Shown here: in pieces, positions 1 through 6,129 of the stretch | Position numbering within the stretch: the first letter of the stretch is position 1 | Layout: each line of letters begins with the position of its first letter | DNA from: a virus | IMG/VR virus record: IMGVR_UViG_3300042887_000262 | Coordinates: 1-25,180 of that record | DNA length: 25,180 nt | Direction: 5' to 3' (one strand) | The notes under the pieces: generated by a model | Databases searched by the model: none | Seen by the model: the letters and a program-made list of their open reading frames with translations, nothing else | What the model was told of the DNA's origin: nothing | Made by a program: the position numbers and the translations under genes

Positions 1-1
1 G

Positions 2-2503
2 ATGCGTGTGTCGGAAGCGCAAGCGCTGATTGACACCGACTTTGAGTACGGCCAACAGCCTACCAAGTGGGAATCCATTTCGCTGCAAAACAGCCGCCAA
101 AGCGCGTACTACATTCCACAGCAGCCGCTGGTAATTTCAGCCATCACTGGCGCTGGAACCACAACTGTCACCATCACCGGCACGTTTGTTATCCCCGCCA
201 ACACGCTGATTTACATCCAGAATGCAACGGACGCTAACGCAAACGGCTGGTGGTACACCGCTGCCGGTGGCACAAACACAATGACCGTGTTGACGACCAC
301 TGCAACTGGCTCTGGGTCGCTGTACAACGCCGCTCTGACCTATGTGTATCGCGGTTACTTTTACTCGGGCTGCGGCATTCAGCTTGCCACCAGCGCATTC
401 ACCACTGACGGCAGCTCCACGGTTACTGTGATAACAACAAGCCCACATGGTTTGTCGTTGAACGCACTGATCTACGTAACCGGCACAACAAGCTCCGGAA
501 CAAGTGTGAATGGTGCGTTTGTTGTTACAGGTACTCCTACTTCCAACACATTTACGTTCACCAACACGAACGGCACAGTAGCCGCTGCGGCCATCACCAA
601 CTCGGCGGGCATAACCAACTTGTTTGCCCGCCCTGCTGGTTATGTTGAATCGCGTTCGTTTGATGGCGGCGTAGCCTTCTCGGCTGGCGCTGTGGTGCCA
701 AACAGTCAGATGATCCGTCAGACTCGCCGGTATTTCCGTTACCAGTCCGGCAAAGGCATCCAGTTTTCAACTGGCACATCTCTGTGCCCACCGGTGTTCA
801 CCACCAGCATTACATCGTCTGGCACCACAGCAACCGTGACCACGCGCTTTGCGCACAACTTGGCGGCTGGTTGCACGGTGCAGGTTTCTGGCGCAGAGCA
901 AGGCGCGTATAACGGCTCCTTTGTCGTGGCTACTGTACCCTCGCCAACGACATTCACCTACACAATGTCCGATGCTCCCGGCGTCACTCCAGCCACAGGC
1001 TTTTTTATCAAAGTCAACGTGACCAACTGGTATGGTTCCAGCAACCGGATTGGTTTCATGGATCAGCAAAACGGCTTGTTCTTTGAATACGACGGGCAAA
1101 TGCTCTACGCCGTATGGCGTAACAGTATCAACCAGATCAACGGCACGGTTGCTGTTACAACGGGCAGCAGTCAGGTGGTTGGCACTGGAACTACGTTTGC
1201 CGCCCAGTTGAAGCCGGGCGACTTTGTTGTGCTTCGCGGCCAGACTTACCGTGTGACGAGCATTACTAGCAGCACCAACATGTACATCAGCCCCGAGTAT
1301 CGCGGCTCCACAATCGCAGGCGCTTTGCTGTCCAAAACCATCGACGTTCGTGTACCAAGAACGCAGTGGGCAGATCGTCTGGATGGTACTGGTCCTTCTG
1401 GTTATACGCTGGACTTGACCAAGATGCAGATGTGGTACATCGACTATTCTTGGTACGGTGCTGGTTTCATTCGTTGGGGCTTGCGCGTTGCCAAAGGCCA
1501 AATTGCCTATGTGTATCAGCAACAGAACAACAACCTGCGGTTTGAAGCCTACATGCGTTCGGGCAACATGGCGGCTCACTATGAGTCAAACGGCATCACG
1601 CCAGCCACGTTCCTGACGGCCTCGCTTCCATCGGCAACGACCACTGGTGGTGTCATCAACGTGGCGGATACCTCCGGTTTTGCACCGGCTGGCACTGTTC
1701 GTCTTCAGGCCGCTGCTGTGGGTGGGGCTGTTGAGCACATTAGCTATTCTTCAAAAACAGCCACCACCCTGACGATTGCAACCCGCGCTGTAACAGGCGG
1801 CGCGGCGGCGGCAACAACCTTTACTTACAGCGCCACAGCCCCCGTACAGGTTGAATACGCCACACCTGATACCAATGCCTCTCTGGCGCACTGGGGTTCT
1901 TCGGTCATCATGGATGGCCGATACGACGATGACAAATCGCTGATTTTCAACTACGGTACAACCACCGCGATTACTACGACCAACACAAACCCGATTGTGA
2001 TTTTGGCAATCCGTTTGGCCCCCGCAGTGGATAACGGTACGACTGGTTTGTTGGGTGTAAAAGAGATCATCAACCGCTCTCAGTTGCAGTTGGAGTCGCT
2101 GGGTCTGTACACCACGGGTACTGGCTACTTGATTAACCTGATCTTGAACGGCTTTGCTTCCGGGTCAATGTCTGGTAGCTTTATCGCGCCAATTCAGCAA
2201 GCCAACGGTATTACCTCCTCGCTGGCGCAAGTTGCGACAAACACCAACGCAGTTACCGTTACCGGTGGCGAGTCTGTGTTTGCTGCTTACTCCAACACTT
2301 CTGGTAACACCACGCTGGACTTGTCGATTGTGCGTGACTTGGGCAACTCAATCTTGGGCGGCGGAACAACCAACACTGTACCCACTACGCAGTCAGGCTT
2401 CTACCCAGACGGCCCCGACATTCTGTACATCGTGGCTACGCCGCTGACATCAACAAGCTCGACCATTGTGGCCCGCTTGAACTGGAAAGAAGCGCAGGCT
2501 TGA
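2..2503 (+). CDS. Large fiber-like virion structural protein (start may lie upstream)
   Basis: The protein is 833 residues from the first visible ATG. That ATG is the second base of the window, so a further upstream start cannot be excluded. The N-terminus carries the DTDFEYG..PTKWE motif (residues 11-23), which I recall from large structural proteins of marine and freshwater phages. Two beta-sandwich modules of the FCCH-like type seen in phage proteins (pattern TVTV..PHGL...NG.F.V....TFT) lie at about residues 137-190 and 267-335. A third beta module is at about 380-440. A conserved patch with DYSWYGAG and EAYMRSGNM lies at about 470-530, and the end (YPDGPDILYIVAT, then ARLNWKEAQA) also matches that family. 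The protein is rich in Thr, Ser, Gly and Ala, with no transmembrane segment. A role as a tail fiber or other exposed virion part is inferred. The coding call is secure; the exact position in the particle is not. Confidence 0.82.
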   Translation: MRVSEAQALIDTDFEYGQQPTKWESISLQNSRQSAYYIPQQPLVISAITGAGTTTVTITGTFVIPANTLIYIQNATDANANGWWYTAAGGTNTMTVLTTTATGSGSLYNAALTYVYRGYFYSGCGIQLATSAFTTDGSSTVTVITTSPHGLSLNALIYVTGTTSSGTSVNGAFVVTGTPTSNTFTFTNTNGTVAAAAITNSAGITNLFARPAGYVESRSFDGGVAFSAGAVVPNSQMIRQTRRYFRYQSGKGIQFSTGTSLCPPVFTTSITSSGTTATVTTRFAHNLAAGCTVQVSGAEQGAYNGSFVVATVPSPTTFTYTMSDAPGVTPATGFFIKVNVTNWYGSSNRIGFMDQQNGLFFEYDGQMLYAVWRNSINQINGTVAVTTGSSQVVGTGTTFAAQLKPGDFVVLRGQTYRVTSITSSTNMYISPEYRGSTIAGALLSKTIDVRVPRTQWADRLDGTGPSGYTLDLTKMQMWYIDYSWYGAGFIRWGLRVAKGQIAYVYQQQNNNLRFEAYMRSGNMAAHYESNGITPATFLTASLPSATTTGGVINVADTSGFAPAGTVRLQAAAVGGAVEHISYSSKTATTLTIATRAVTGGAAAATTFTYSATAPVQVEYATPDTNASLAHWGSSVIMDGRYDDDKSLIFNYGTTTAITTTNTNPIVILAIRLAPAVDNGTTGLLGVKEIINRSQLQLESLGLYTTGTGYLINLILNGFASGSMSGSFIAPIQQANGITSSLAQVATNTNAVTVTGGESVFAAYSNTSGNTTLDLSIVRDLGNSILGGGTTNTVPTTQSGFYPDGPDILYIVATPLTSTSSTIVARLNWKEAQA

Positions 2504-2504
2504 T

Positions 2505-2768
2505 ATGGCTACAGCAAAGAAAAAAGGCCCCTCCCTTGCTGTCGGTCGTGGCGAAAAGCTCCCCGTATCCAAGGGCGCGGGGTTGACCGCCAAAGGCCGT
2601 GCCAAGTACAACGCTGCAACGGGCAGTAACCTCAAGGCTCCACAGCCGCAGGGCGGTCCTCGTAAGGACTCGTTCTGCGCCCGCATGTCTGGTATGCCCG
2701 GTCCGATGAAAGATGAGAAGGGCCAACCCACCCGCAAAGCTGCGGCGTTGAAACGATGGAAGTGTTAA
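2505..2768 (+). CDS. Small basic phage protein, DUF6321-like
   Basis: An 87-residue Lys-rich protein starts one base after the stop of the large structural gene (TGATATG junction). The core reads GLTAKGRAKYNAATGSNLKAP, then a basic stretch with SFCARMSGMPGPMKDEKG and PTRKAAALKRW. This matches my memory of the DUF6321 family, common in cyanophages, pelagiphages and environmental phages; the family has no known function. It has no signal peptide, membrane segment or catalytic motif. It ends in Cys (RWKC), as do two of the next three gene products. It lies among late genes, so a virion or assembly role is possible but unproven. The domain name is from memory and should be checked against Pfam. 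Confidence 0.8.
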   Translation: MATAKKKGPSLAVGRGEKLPVSKGAGLTAKGRAKYNAATGSNLKAPQPQGGPRKDSFCARMSGMPGPMKDEKGQPTRKAAALKRWKC

Positions 2769-2771
2769 GTC

Positions 2772-3017
2772 ATGGAAATGATGTTGTGGAACGCGGCACT
2801 CAGCGCGATTGTGGCCATCATGGGCTTTTTCCTTAAGGGTAAGTTCGATGAGCTTGACCGCCTGAGTATCCTGCTCAACAGGACTCGGGAAGAGGTGGCG
2901 CGTGACCACATTACGCGTTCTGAGTTCCGGGCCGACATGGCTCAATTGCTTGACCGGTTTGACCGGATCGAGCGTAAGATTGACAACTTGCGAGGCATCA
3001 ATGCCCAGCACGAGTAA
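2772..3017 (+). CDS. Small membrane-anchored coiled-coil protein
   Basis: An 81-residue protein. Residues about 3-21 form one hydrophobic span (WNAALSAIVAIMGFFLKG), followed by a charged helical region (about 22-78) with heptad-like spacing of Leu, Ile and Phe (FDELDRLSILLNRTREEV, then FRADMAQLLDRFDRIERKID). The likely topology is an N-terminal membrane anchor with a soluble coiled coil. Similar short proteins occur in many tailed phages and are labelled hypothetical or holin/spanin-like, but this one sits more than 10 kb from the holin and endolysin, so lysis is not a safe call. The stop lies 17 bases inside the next gene, which suggests translational coupling. ATG 2778 is an alternative start that removes two residues. 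Confidence 0.75.
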   Translation: MEMMLWNAALSAIVAIMGFFLKGKFDELDRLSILLNRTREEVARDHITRSEFRADMAQLLDRFDRIERKIDNLRGINAQHE

Positions 3018-3450
3018 AAAGCAGCACAACTTCATGGCGGCGGTGGCTAATAACCCGTCGTTTGCCAAGAAAGCAGGCGTTCCACAGTCCGTGGGCAAAG
3101 AGTTTTCTAACGCGGACAAGGGCCGCACATTTTCAAAAGGTGGCGATATGAAAAAAGGTTACGCAGACGGTGGCATGGCTATGGTCAACAAGGGCGGCAA
3201 AATGGTTCCTAGTTTTGCTGCTGACGGCAAAGGCAAAATGGCCAAAGGTGGCAAGGTCCATGACGATGCCAAAATGGACAAAGGCATGATGCAGAAGGCC
3301 GTGAACAAACACGAAGGTCGTTTGCATAAGGGCGCAGAAATGACCAAGCTGGCTAAGGGCGGTTCCGCTTCTGCCCGTGCTGATGGTGTTGCCAAAAAAG
3401 GCAAAACCAAAGGTATGCAAGTCAAAATGGCCGGTGGTGGCAAGTGCTAA
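3001..3450 (+). CDS. Lys/Gly/Met-rich small protein with a conserved N-terminus
   Basis: A 149-residue protein. I chose ATG 3001 because the following residues (PSTSKKQHNFMAAVANNP, then FAKKAGVPQSVGKEF) are a compact conserved-looking block I recall from other environmental phages, resembling DUF3008-type sequences. The in-frame extension back to 2902 merely shadows the upstream gene. After about residue 45 the sequence is low-complexity, with repeated GG, KGGK, MAKGGK and YADGG, a high Lys and Met content, and an ADGVAKKGKT motif near the C-terminus. It ends GGGKC. It overlaps the previous gene by 17 bases. Strongly basic; a DNA- or virion-associated role is only a guess. No known function. 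Confidence 0.8.
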   Translation: MPSTSKKQHNFMAAVANNPSFAKKAGVPQSVGKEFSNADKGRTFSKGGDMKKGYADGGMAMVNKGGKMVPSFAADGKGKMAKGGKVHDDAKMDKGMMQKAVNKHEGRLHKGAEMTKLAKGGSASARADGVAKKGKTKGMQVKMAGGGKC

Positions 3451-3460
3451 GGAAAAGAGC

Positions 3461-3745
3461 ATGAAAAAATACAATCAAGGTGGTATCTATACCGCTGAAA
3501 TGGGGAAACCCCCACAGGATATTGATGGCGCTTCTGCCACCAAATCTCCGGCTCCCAAAAAGACCCCAGCGCCTAAAAAGCCTGCTCCCAAAGACTCAGT
3601 CTTTCGTGAAGGTATGCCTGTCCCTCAAGATATCGACGGCGGGTCCGCAAGCAAGCCCAAGAGAATGGCCAGTGGCGGCAGCGTATTCCGCGCAGGGGCT
3701 GACGGCATTGCTTCCAAGGGCAAAACTCGCTGCAAGGTGTGCTGA
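3461..3745 (+). CDS. Small basic protein with PQDIDG duplication and ADGIASKGKT motif
   Basis: A 94-residue protein starting at ATG 3461, with a good Shine-Dalgarno sequence (AAGGAAAAG) about 6 bases upstream. The longer frame open from 3377 only shadows the preceding gene. It contains a YNQGG start, two near-identical blocks PQDIDGASA and PQDIDGGSA (residues 18-26 and 55-63), a PAPKK-rich linker between them, then ASGGSVFR and ADGIASKGKT, and it ends RCKVC. The protein is basic and probably disordered. The ADG-KGKT motif is shared with the gene before it and with the 59-residue gene at 5670. No function is known. Confidence 0.78.
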   Translation: MKKYNQGGIYTAEMGKPPQDIDGASATKSPAPKKTPAPKKPAPKDSVFREGMPVPQDIDGGSASKPKRMASGGSVFRAGADGIASKGKTRCKVC

Positions 3746-3746
3746 C

Positions 3747-4022
3747 ATGATGGCCAGCCGCGGTATGGGGGCCGTAGCCCCTAGCAAAATGCCCAAGGCC
3801 AAGAAAACGGCCCGTAGGGACGATACTGACTTCACGCAATATGCTGAGGGCGGTAAAGTCAACGCGGCTGGTAACTACACCAAGCCCAGCCTGCGCAAGC
3901 GGATTGTGAGCCAAGTTAAAGCGGCTGCAACGCAGGGCACCGGGGCAGGCCAATGGTCAGCCAGAAAAGCGCAGCTCGTGGCTAAGAAATATAAAGCCGC
4001 AGGTGGCGGGTACAGAGACTGA
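3747..4022 (+). CDS. Small basic protein resembling the N-terminal half of DUF5872
   Basis: A 91-residue basic protein starting one base after the previous stop (TGACATG). Residues about 31-37 are QYAEGGK, carrying the YAxGG motif found in several neighbours. Residues about 42-91 (AGNYTKPSLRKRI ... GQWSARKAQLVAKKYKAAGGGY) look like the first half of the DUF5872 domain, which I recall from cellular and large-DNA-virus proteins; that family has no known biochemical role. The gene directly downstream resembles the second half, so the two may form one two-chain unit. ATG 3750 is an alternative start. The upstream in-frame extension to 3480 is a shadow of the previous gene. Confidence 0.8.
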   Translation: MMASRGMGAVAPSKMPKAKKTARRDDTDFTQYAEGGKVNAAGNYTKPSLRKRIVSQVKAAATQGTGAGQWSARKAQLVAKKYKAAGGGYRD

Positions 4023-4023
4023 T

Positions 4024-4257
4024 ATGAAAGCGCCGCAGCAATCACTCAAGGACTGGGGCGACCAGAAATGGAGAACCAAAAGTGGAAAACCGTCTAGTAA
4101 AACAGGTGAGCGATACCTTCCAGAAGCTGCGATTAAAAGTCTCAGCCCTGCTGAGTACGCTGCTACAACGCGTGCGAAGCGTGCGGGCAAAAAAGCCGGG
4201 AAGCAATTCGTAGCCCAACCACCAAAAGTGGCTGCCAAAACAGCAAAATACAGATAA
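4024..4257 (+). CDS. Small basic protein resembling the C-terminal half of DUF5872
   Basis: A 77-residue strongly basic protein starting two bases after the previous stop (TGATATG). The conserved-looking core is SLKDWGDQKWRTKSGKPSS, followed by RYLPEAAIKSLSPAEYAATT and KKAGKQF. This matches my memory of the second half of DUF5872-like proteins, in which it follows a GQWSARKAQL half in the same chain. Here the halves are separate adjacent genes in different frames. A GTG at 4003 would add seven residues inside the upstream gene, but ATG 4024 gives the tight junction seen elsewhere in this block. Function unknown. Confidence 0.8.
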   Translation: MKAPQQSLKDWGDQKWRTKSGKPSSKTGERYLPEAAIKSLSPAEYAATTRAKRAGKKAGKQFVAQPPKVAAKTAKYR

Positions 4258-4271
4258 TCAAAGGAACCAAA

Positions 4272-4565
4272 ATGAACCTCAATACCGTTTTGATGTGCGC
4301 TCAAGCAACTGCACGCCAGCAACTGGCCGCATTGGGTTGCGTTGGCGACGATGTCCAAGCCCTGATTGATGAGCTGACCCCTGCTCCTGTGGCTGAAGAA
4401 GCCCCTGTGGTTGAAGAAGCCCCTGTGGTTGAAGAAGCCCCTGTGGTTGAAGAAGCCCCTGCGGTTGAAGAAGCTGCTCCGGTAGTCGAAGAAGCTGTTC
4501 CGGTAGTCGAAGAAGCTGTTCCGGTAGTTGAAGAAGCCCCAGCTCCCGCCCCTGAAGAGGAATAA
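4272..4565 (+). CDS. Acidic PVVEEA-repeat protein
   Basis: A 97-residue protein with AAAGGAACCAAA just before ATG 4272 as ribosome binding site. Residues 1-37 are a short helical-looking head (MCAQATARQQLAAL ... VQALIDELTP). From residue 38 the chain is almost entirely acidic repeats, five of six residues (APVVEE type) then three of seven (AAPVVEE / AVPVVEE), ending APAPAPEEE. It is very acidic and probably extended or disordered. It follows a run of Lys-rich basic proteins, so a charge-based partner role is conceivable but not shown. A minus-strand frame (4301-4657) is open here only because of the repeat. Confidence 0.82.
   Translation: MNLNTVLMCAQATARQQLAALGCVGDDVQALIDELTPAPVAEEAPVVEEAPVVEEAPVVEEAPAVEEAAPVVEEAVPVVEEAVPVVEEAPAPAPEEE
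4383..4535 (+). repeat. In-frame tandem repeat encoding PVVEEA units
   Basis: Five 18-base units (4383, 4401, 4419, 4437, 4455), of which 4401-4454 are three identical GCCCCTGTGGTTGAAGAA copies, followed by three 21-base units (4473, 4494, 4515) of the type GCTGTTCCGGTAGTCGAAGA(A). The near-identity of neighbours and the change of unit length suggest recent expansion by slippage or recombination. All units keep the reading frame. Confidence 0.93.
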
Positions 4566-4568
4566 TCT

Positions 4569-5270
4569 ATGGCCACCTCCGGCGTCGCTACATTCAACAT
4601 GGACCTCTCGGAAATCGTAGAGGAAGCGTTCGAGCGTGCGGGTTCGGAGCTACGCACAGGTTACGACTTGAGGACCGCTCGACGTTCGCTTAACTTGCTG
4701 TTCGCAGACTGGGCGAACCGTGGTGTCAACATGTGGACTTTTGAGCAAGGCTCAATCACGTTGGTTCCGGGCACTGCTACGTACGATCTTCCTGACGATA
4801 CTGTTGATCTGCTTGAACATGTCATCCGCACGGGCGCGGGTAATGCCTCTACTCAAGCGGACTTGACCATCACTCGTATCAGTGTCTCAACGTATGCCAC
4901 TATTCCAAATAAGCTCCAACAAGCCCGACCAATTCAGGTTTGGATCGAACGCTTGCAACCCGCTCCACGCATCACTGTCTGGCCTGTTCCTGACAATTCT
5001 CAGACGTACACTTTTGTGTATTGGCGTCTGCGTCGTATTGATGATGCTGGGAGTGGTGTGAACACGATGGATGTGCCATTTCGGTTCTTGCCTTGCATGG
5101 TGGCAGGCTTAGCCTATTACTTGGCGATGAAGGTCCCGAATGGCGCGGGGCGTCTTGGTGTCCTCAAGGCTCAGTATGATGAGGCATGGCAGCTTGCTTC
5201 TGAAGAAGACCGTGAGAAGGCTGCGATTCGCTTTGTGCCGCGCCAGCAGTACATTGGGGGCACTCGGTAA
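4569..5270 (+). CDS. Putative head-to-tail adaptor/connector protein (P22 gp4-like type)
   Basis: A 233-residue protein with a GAGG Shine-Dalgarno sequence inside the end of the preceding gene. The N-terminal helical part (DLSEIVEEAFERAGSELRTG, then ARRSLNLLFADWANRGVNMW) recalls P22 gp4-type adaptors, which dock under the portal and join it to the tail. A beta-rich centre follows (VPGTATYDLPDD; IERLQPAPRITVWPVPD; YTFVYWRLRR). The C-terminal helices (FRFLPCMVAGLAYYLAMK ... LKAQYDEAWQLASEEDREKA) have the pattern common to such proteins. The length is normal for the family. A second adaptor-like protein is encoded at 6126; the two could be adaptor and stopper. The stop overlaps the next ATG by one base. 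Assignment to the connector class is probable; the exact role is inferred. Confidence 0.78.
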   Translation: MATSGVATFNMDLSEIVEEAFERAGSELRTGYDLRTARRSLNLLFADWANRGVNMWTFEQGSITLVPGTATYDLPDDTVDLLEHVIRTGAGNASTQADLTITRISVSTYATIPNKLQQARPIQVWIERLQPAPRITVWPVPDNSQTYTFVYWRLRRIDDAGSGVNTMDVPFRFLPCMVAGLAYYLAMKVPNGAGRLGVLKAQYDEAWQLASEEDREKAAIRFVPRQQYIGGTR

Positions 5271-5659
5271 TGAGTAACCGCTTTGCGTCTGCAAAGAACT
5301 CGATCGCTGAGTGCGATCGGTGTGGCCAGAGGTTTAGGCTGACGCAGCTGCGCACGGAGATCATTAAGACCAAGCGGTACAACCTTTTGGTCTGTAGCGA
5401 GTGCTGGGACCCAGATCATCCACAGCTTCAGTTGGGCATGTATCCTGTAGATGACCCACAGGCGGTGCGTAACCCTCGTCCAGACCGTAGCTATGAAGTT
5501 TCAGGGCTGCTGGACGATGGTTATTTAGGTGGTGGTAGCCGAATCTTTCAATGGGGCTGGAATCCTGTTGGTGGATCAAGCAGTTTCGATGCAGCTTTGA
5601 CGCCGAATAACTTGGCAATGAGCGTGCAAATTGGTACAGTAACGATAGTGACGACATAA
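5270..5659 (+). CDS. Small zinc-ribbon protein of the neck gene cluster
   Basis: A 129-residue protein in a TAATG one-base overlap with the adaptor gene. Cys15-x2-Cys18 and Cys42-x2-Cys45 form two knuckles of a treble-clef or zinc-ribbon-like fold (ECDRCGQRFRLTQLR ... VCSECWDPDHPQLQLG). Asp47 and His50 follow the second knuckle. Next come a conserved-looking YPVDDPQAVRNPRPD block and IFQWGWNPVGGSS. The C-terminus (about 100-129) is beta-rich and polar. I recall this family in environmental phages beside adaptor genes, always without a function. It could be structural (metal-stabilised) or nucleic-acid binding; position favours a neck or head role. Confidence 0.82.
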   Translation: MSNRFASAKNSIAECDRCGQRFRLTQLRTEIIKTKRYNLLVCSECWDPDHPQLQLGMYPVDDPQAVRNPRPDRSYEVSGLLDDGYLGGGSRIFQWGWNPVGGSSSFDAALTPNNLAMSVQIGTVTIVTT

Positions 5660-5664
5660 GGAGG
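5657..5664 (+). promoter_or_regulatory. Strong Shine-Dalgarno sequence
   Basis: TAAGGAGG lies 5 bases before ATG 5670 and includes the stop codon of the zinc-ribbon gene. It supports the 59-residue gene below, which would be easy to miss because of its size. Confidence 0.85.
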
Positions 5665-5669
5665 CCATC

Positions 5670-5849
5670 ATGGCTTACAAATCAGCAGCAGACGGCGTCG
5701 CCTCCAAAGGCAAAACCCACGCCAAAGTTATGGCCAACGATGGTCCTACCGCACCCAACCCTCGTGGTGGTAAAAAGAGCGCCGGTGTAACGGGTCAAGC
5801 CATGCGTGCCGTTGGTCGCAACATGGCTCGCGCTAACAACCAGAAGTGA
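5670..5849 (+). CDS. 59-residue basic protein with ADGVASKGKT motif
   Basis: A complete small gene of 59 codons plus TGA, supported by the near-perfect Shine-Dalgarno sequence and by its fit between two genes. The protein starts MAYKSAADGVASKGKTHAKV, continues with a Pro/Gly/Lys segment (TAPNPRGGKK), and ends in a basic helix-like tail (GQAMRAVGRNMARANNQK). The ADG-V-A-S-KGKT motif is shared with the genes at 3001 and 3461. Basic and without membrane segments or catalytic motifs. Function unknown; a virion or nucleic-acid-associated role is a guess. Confidence 0.8.
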   Translation: MAYKSAADGVASKGKTHAKVMANDGPTAPNPRGGKKSAGVTGQAMRAVGRNMARANNQK

Positions 5850-5856
5850 GGTCATC

Positions 5857-6129
5857 ATGGCTACCTTTAGCAAAAAAATGATGGGCAAAGAAGTTGGTGA
5901 CGCCGAGGTCTACGCCGCGCCCCACACAATGGATGGCAAGCCTACTACTGGCCAAACTCCAAAGGCTCCGTACGCTACGGAAAAAGCCGCGAAAGATGTG
6001 AGCTTGACCGACCCTGTGCCTAATGGTGTTAGCTACGGCAGGTCTGGCGAACCCAAGACAACTGGTATCAAGATGCGTGGTACTGGCGCGGCTACCAAAG
6101 GCGTAATGTCCCGAGGCCCAATGGCATGA
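5857..6129 (+). CDS. Small conserved phage protein ending GAATKGVMSRGPMA
   Basis: A 90-residue protein starting at ATG 5857, with GAGG 5 bases upstream at the previous stop. The frame extends back to 5806, but that part shadows the 59-residue gene. The C-terminus, KTTGIKMRGTGAATKGVMSRGPMA in two overlapping blocks, looks conserved in environmental phages I remember. The N-terminus is KKMMGKEVGDAEVYA, and the middle is rich in Pro, Thr and Lys and probably disordered. It overlaps the adaptor gene at 6126 by four bases (ATGA), so the two are probably translated in a coupled way. No known function. Confidence 0.8.
   Translation: MATFSKKMMGKEVGDAEVYAAPHTMDGKPTTGQTPKAPYATEKAAKDVSLTDPVPNGVSYGRSGEPKTTGIKMRGTGAATKGVMSRGPMA

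Noticed and set aside
767-1579. Minus-strand open frame of 270 codons
   Set aside because: It lies wholly inside the large plus-strand fiber-like gene, with low-complexity unlike any family and no start signal.
2902-3000. Upstream extension of the gene at 3001
   Set aside because: The extra 33 residues are the second frame of the preceding membrane protein gene and look unlike a conserved N-terminus.
4301-4657. Minus-strand frame rich in SSTTGA repeats
   Set aside because: It is the reverse of the PVVEEA repeat and extends into the next gene; not a separate gene.
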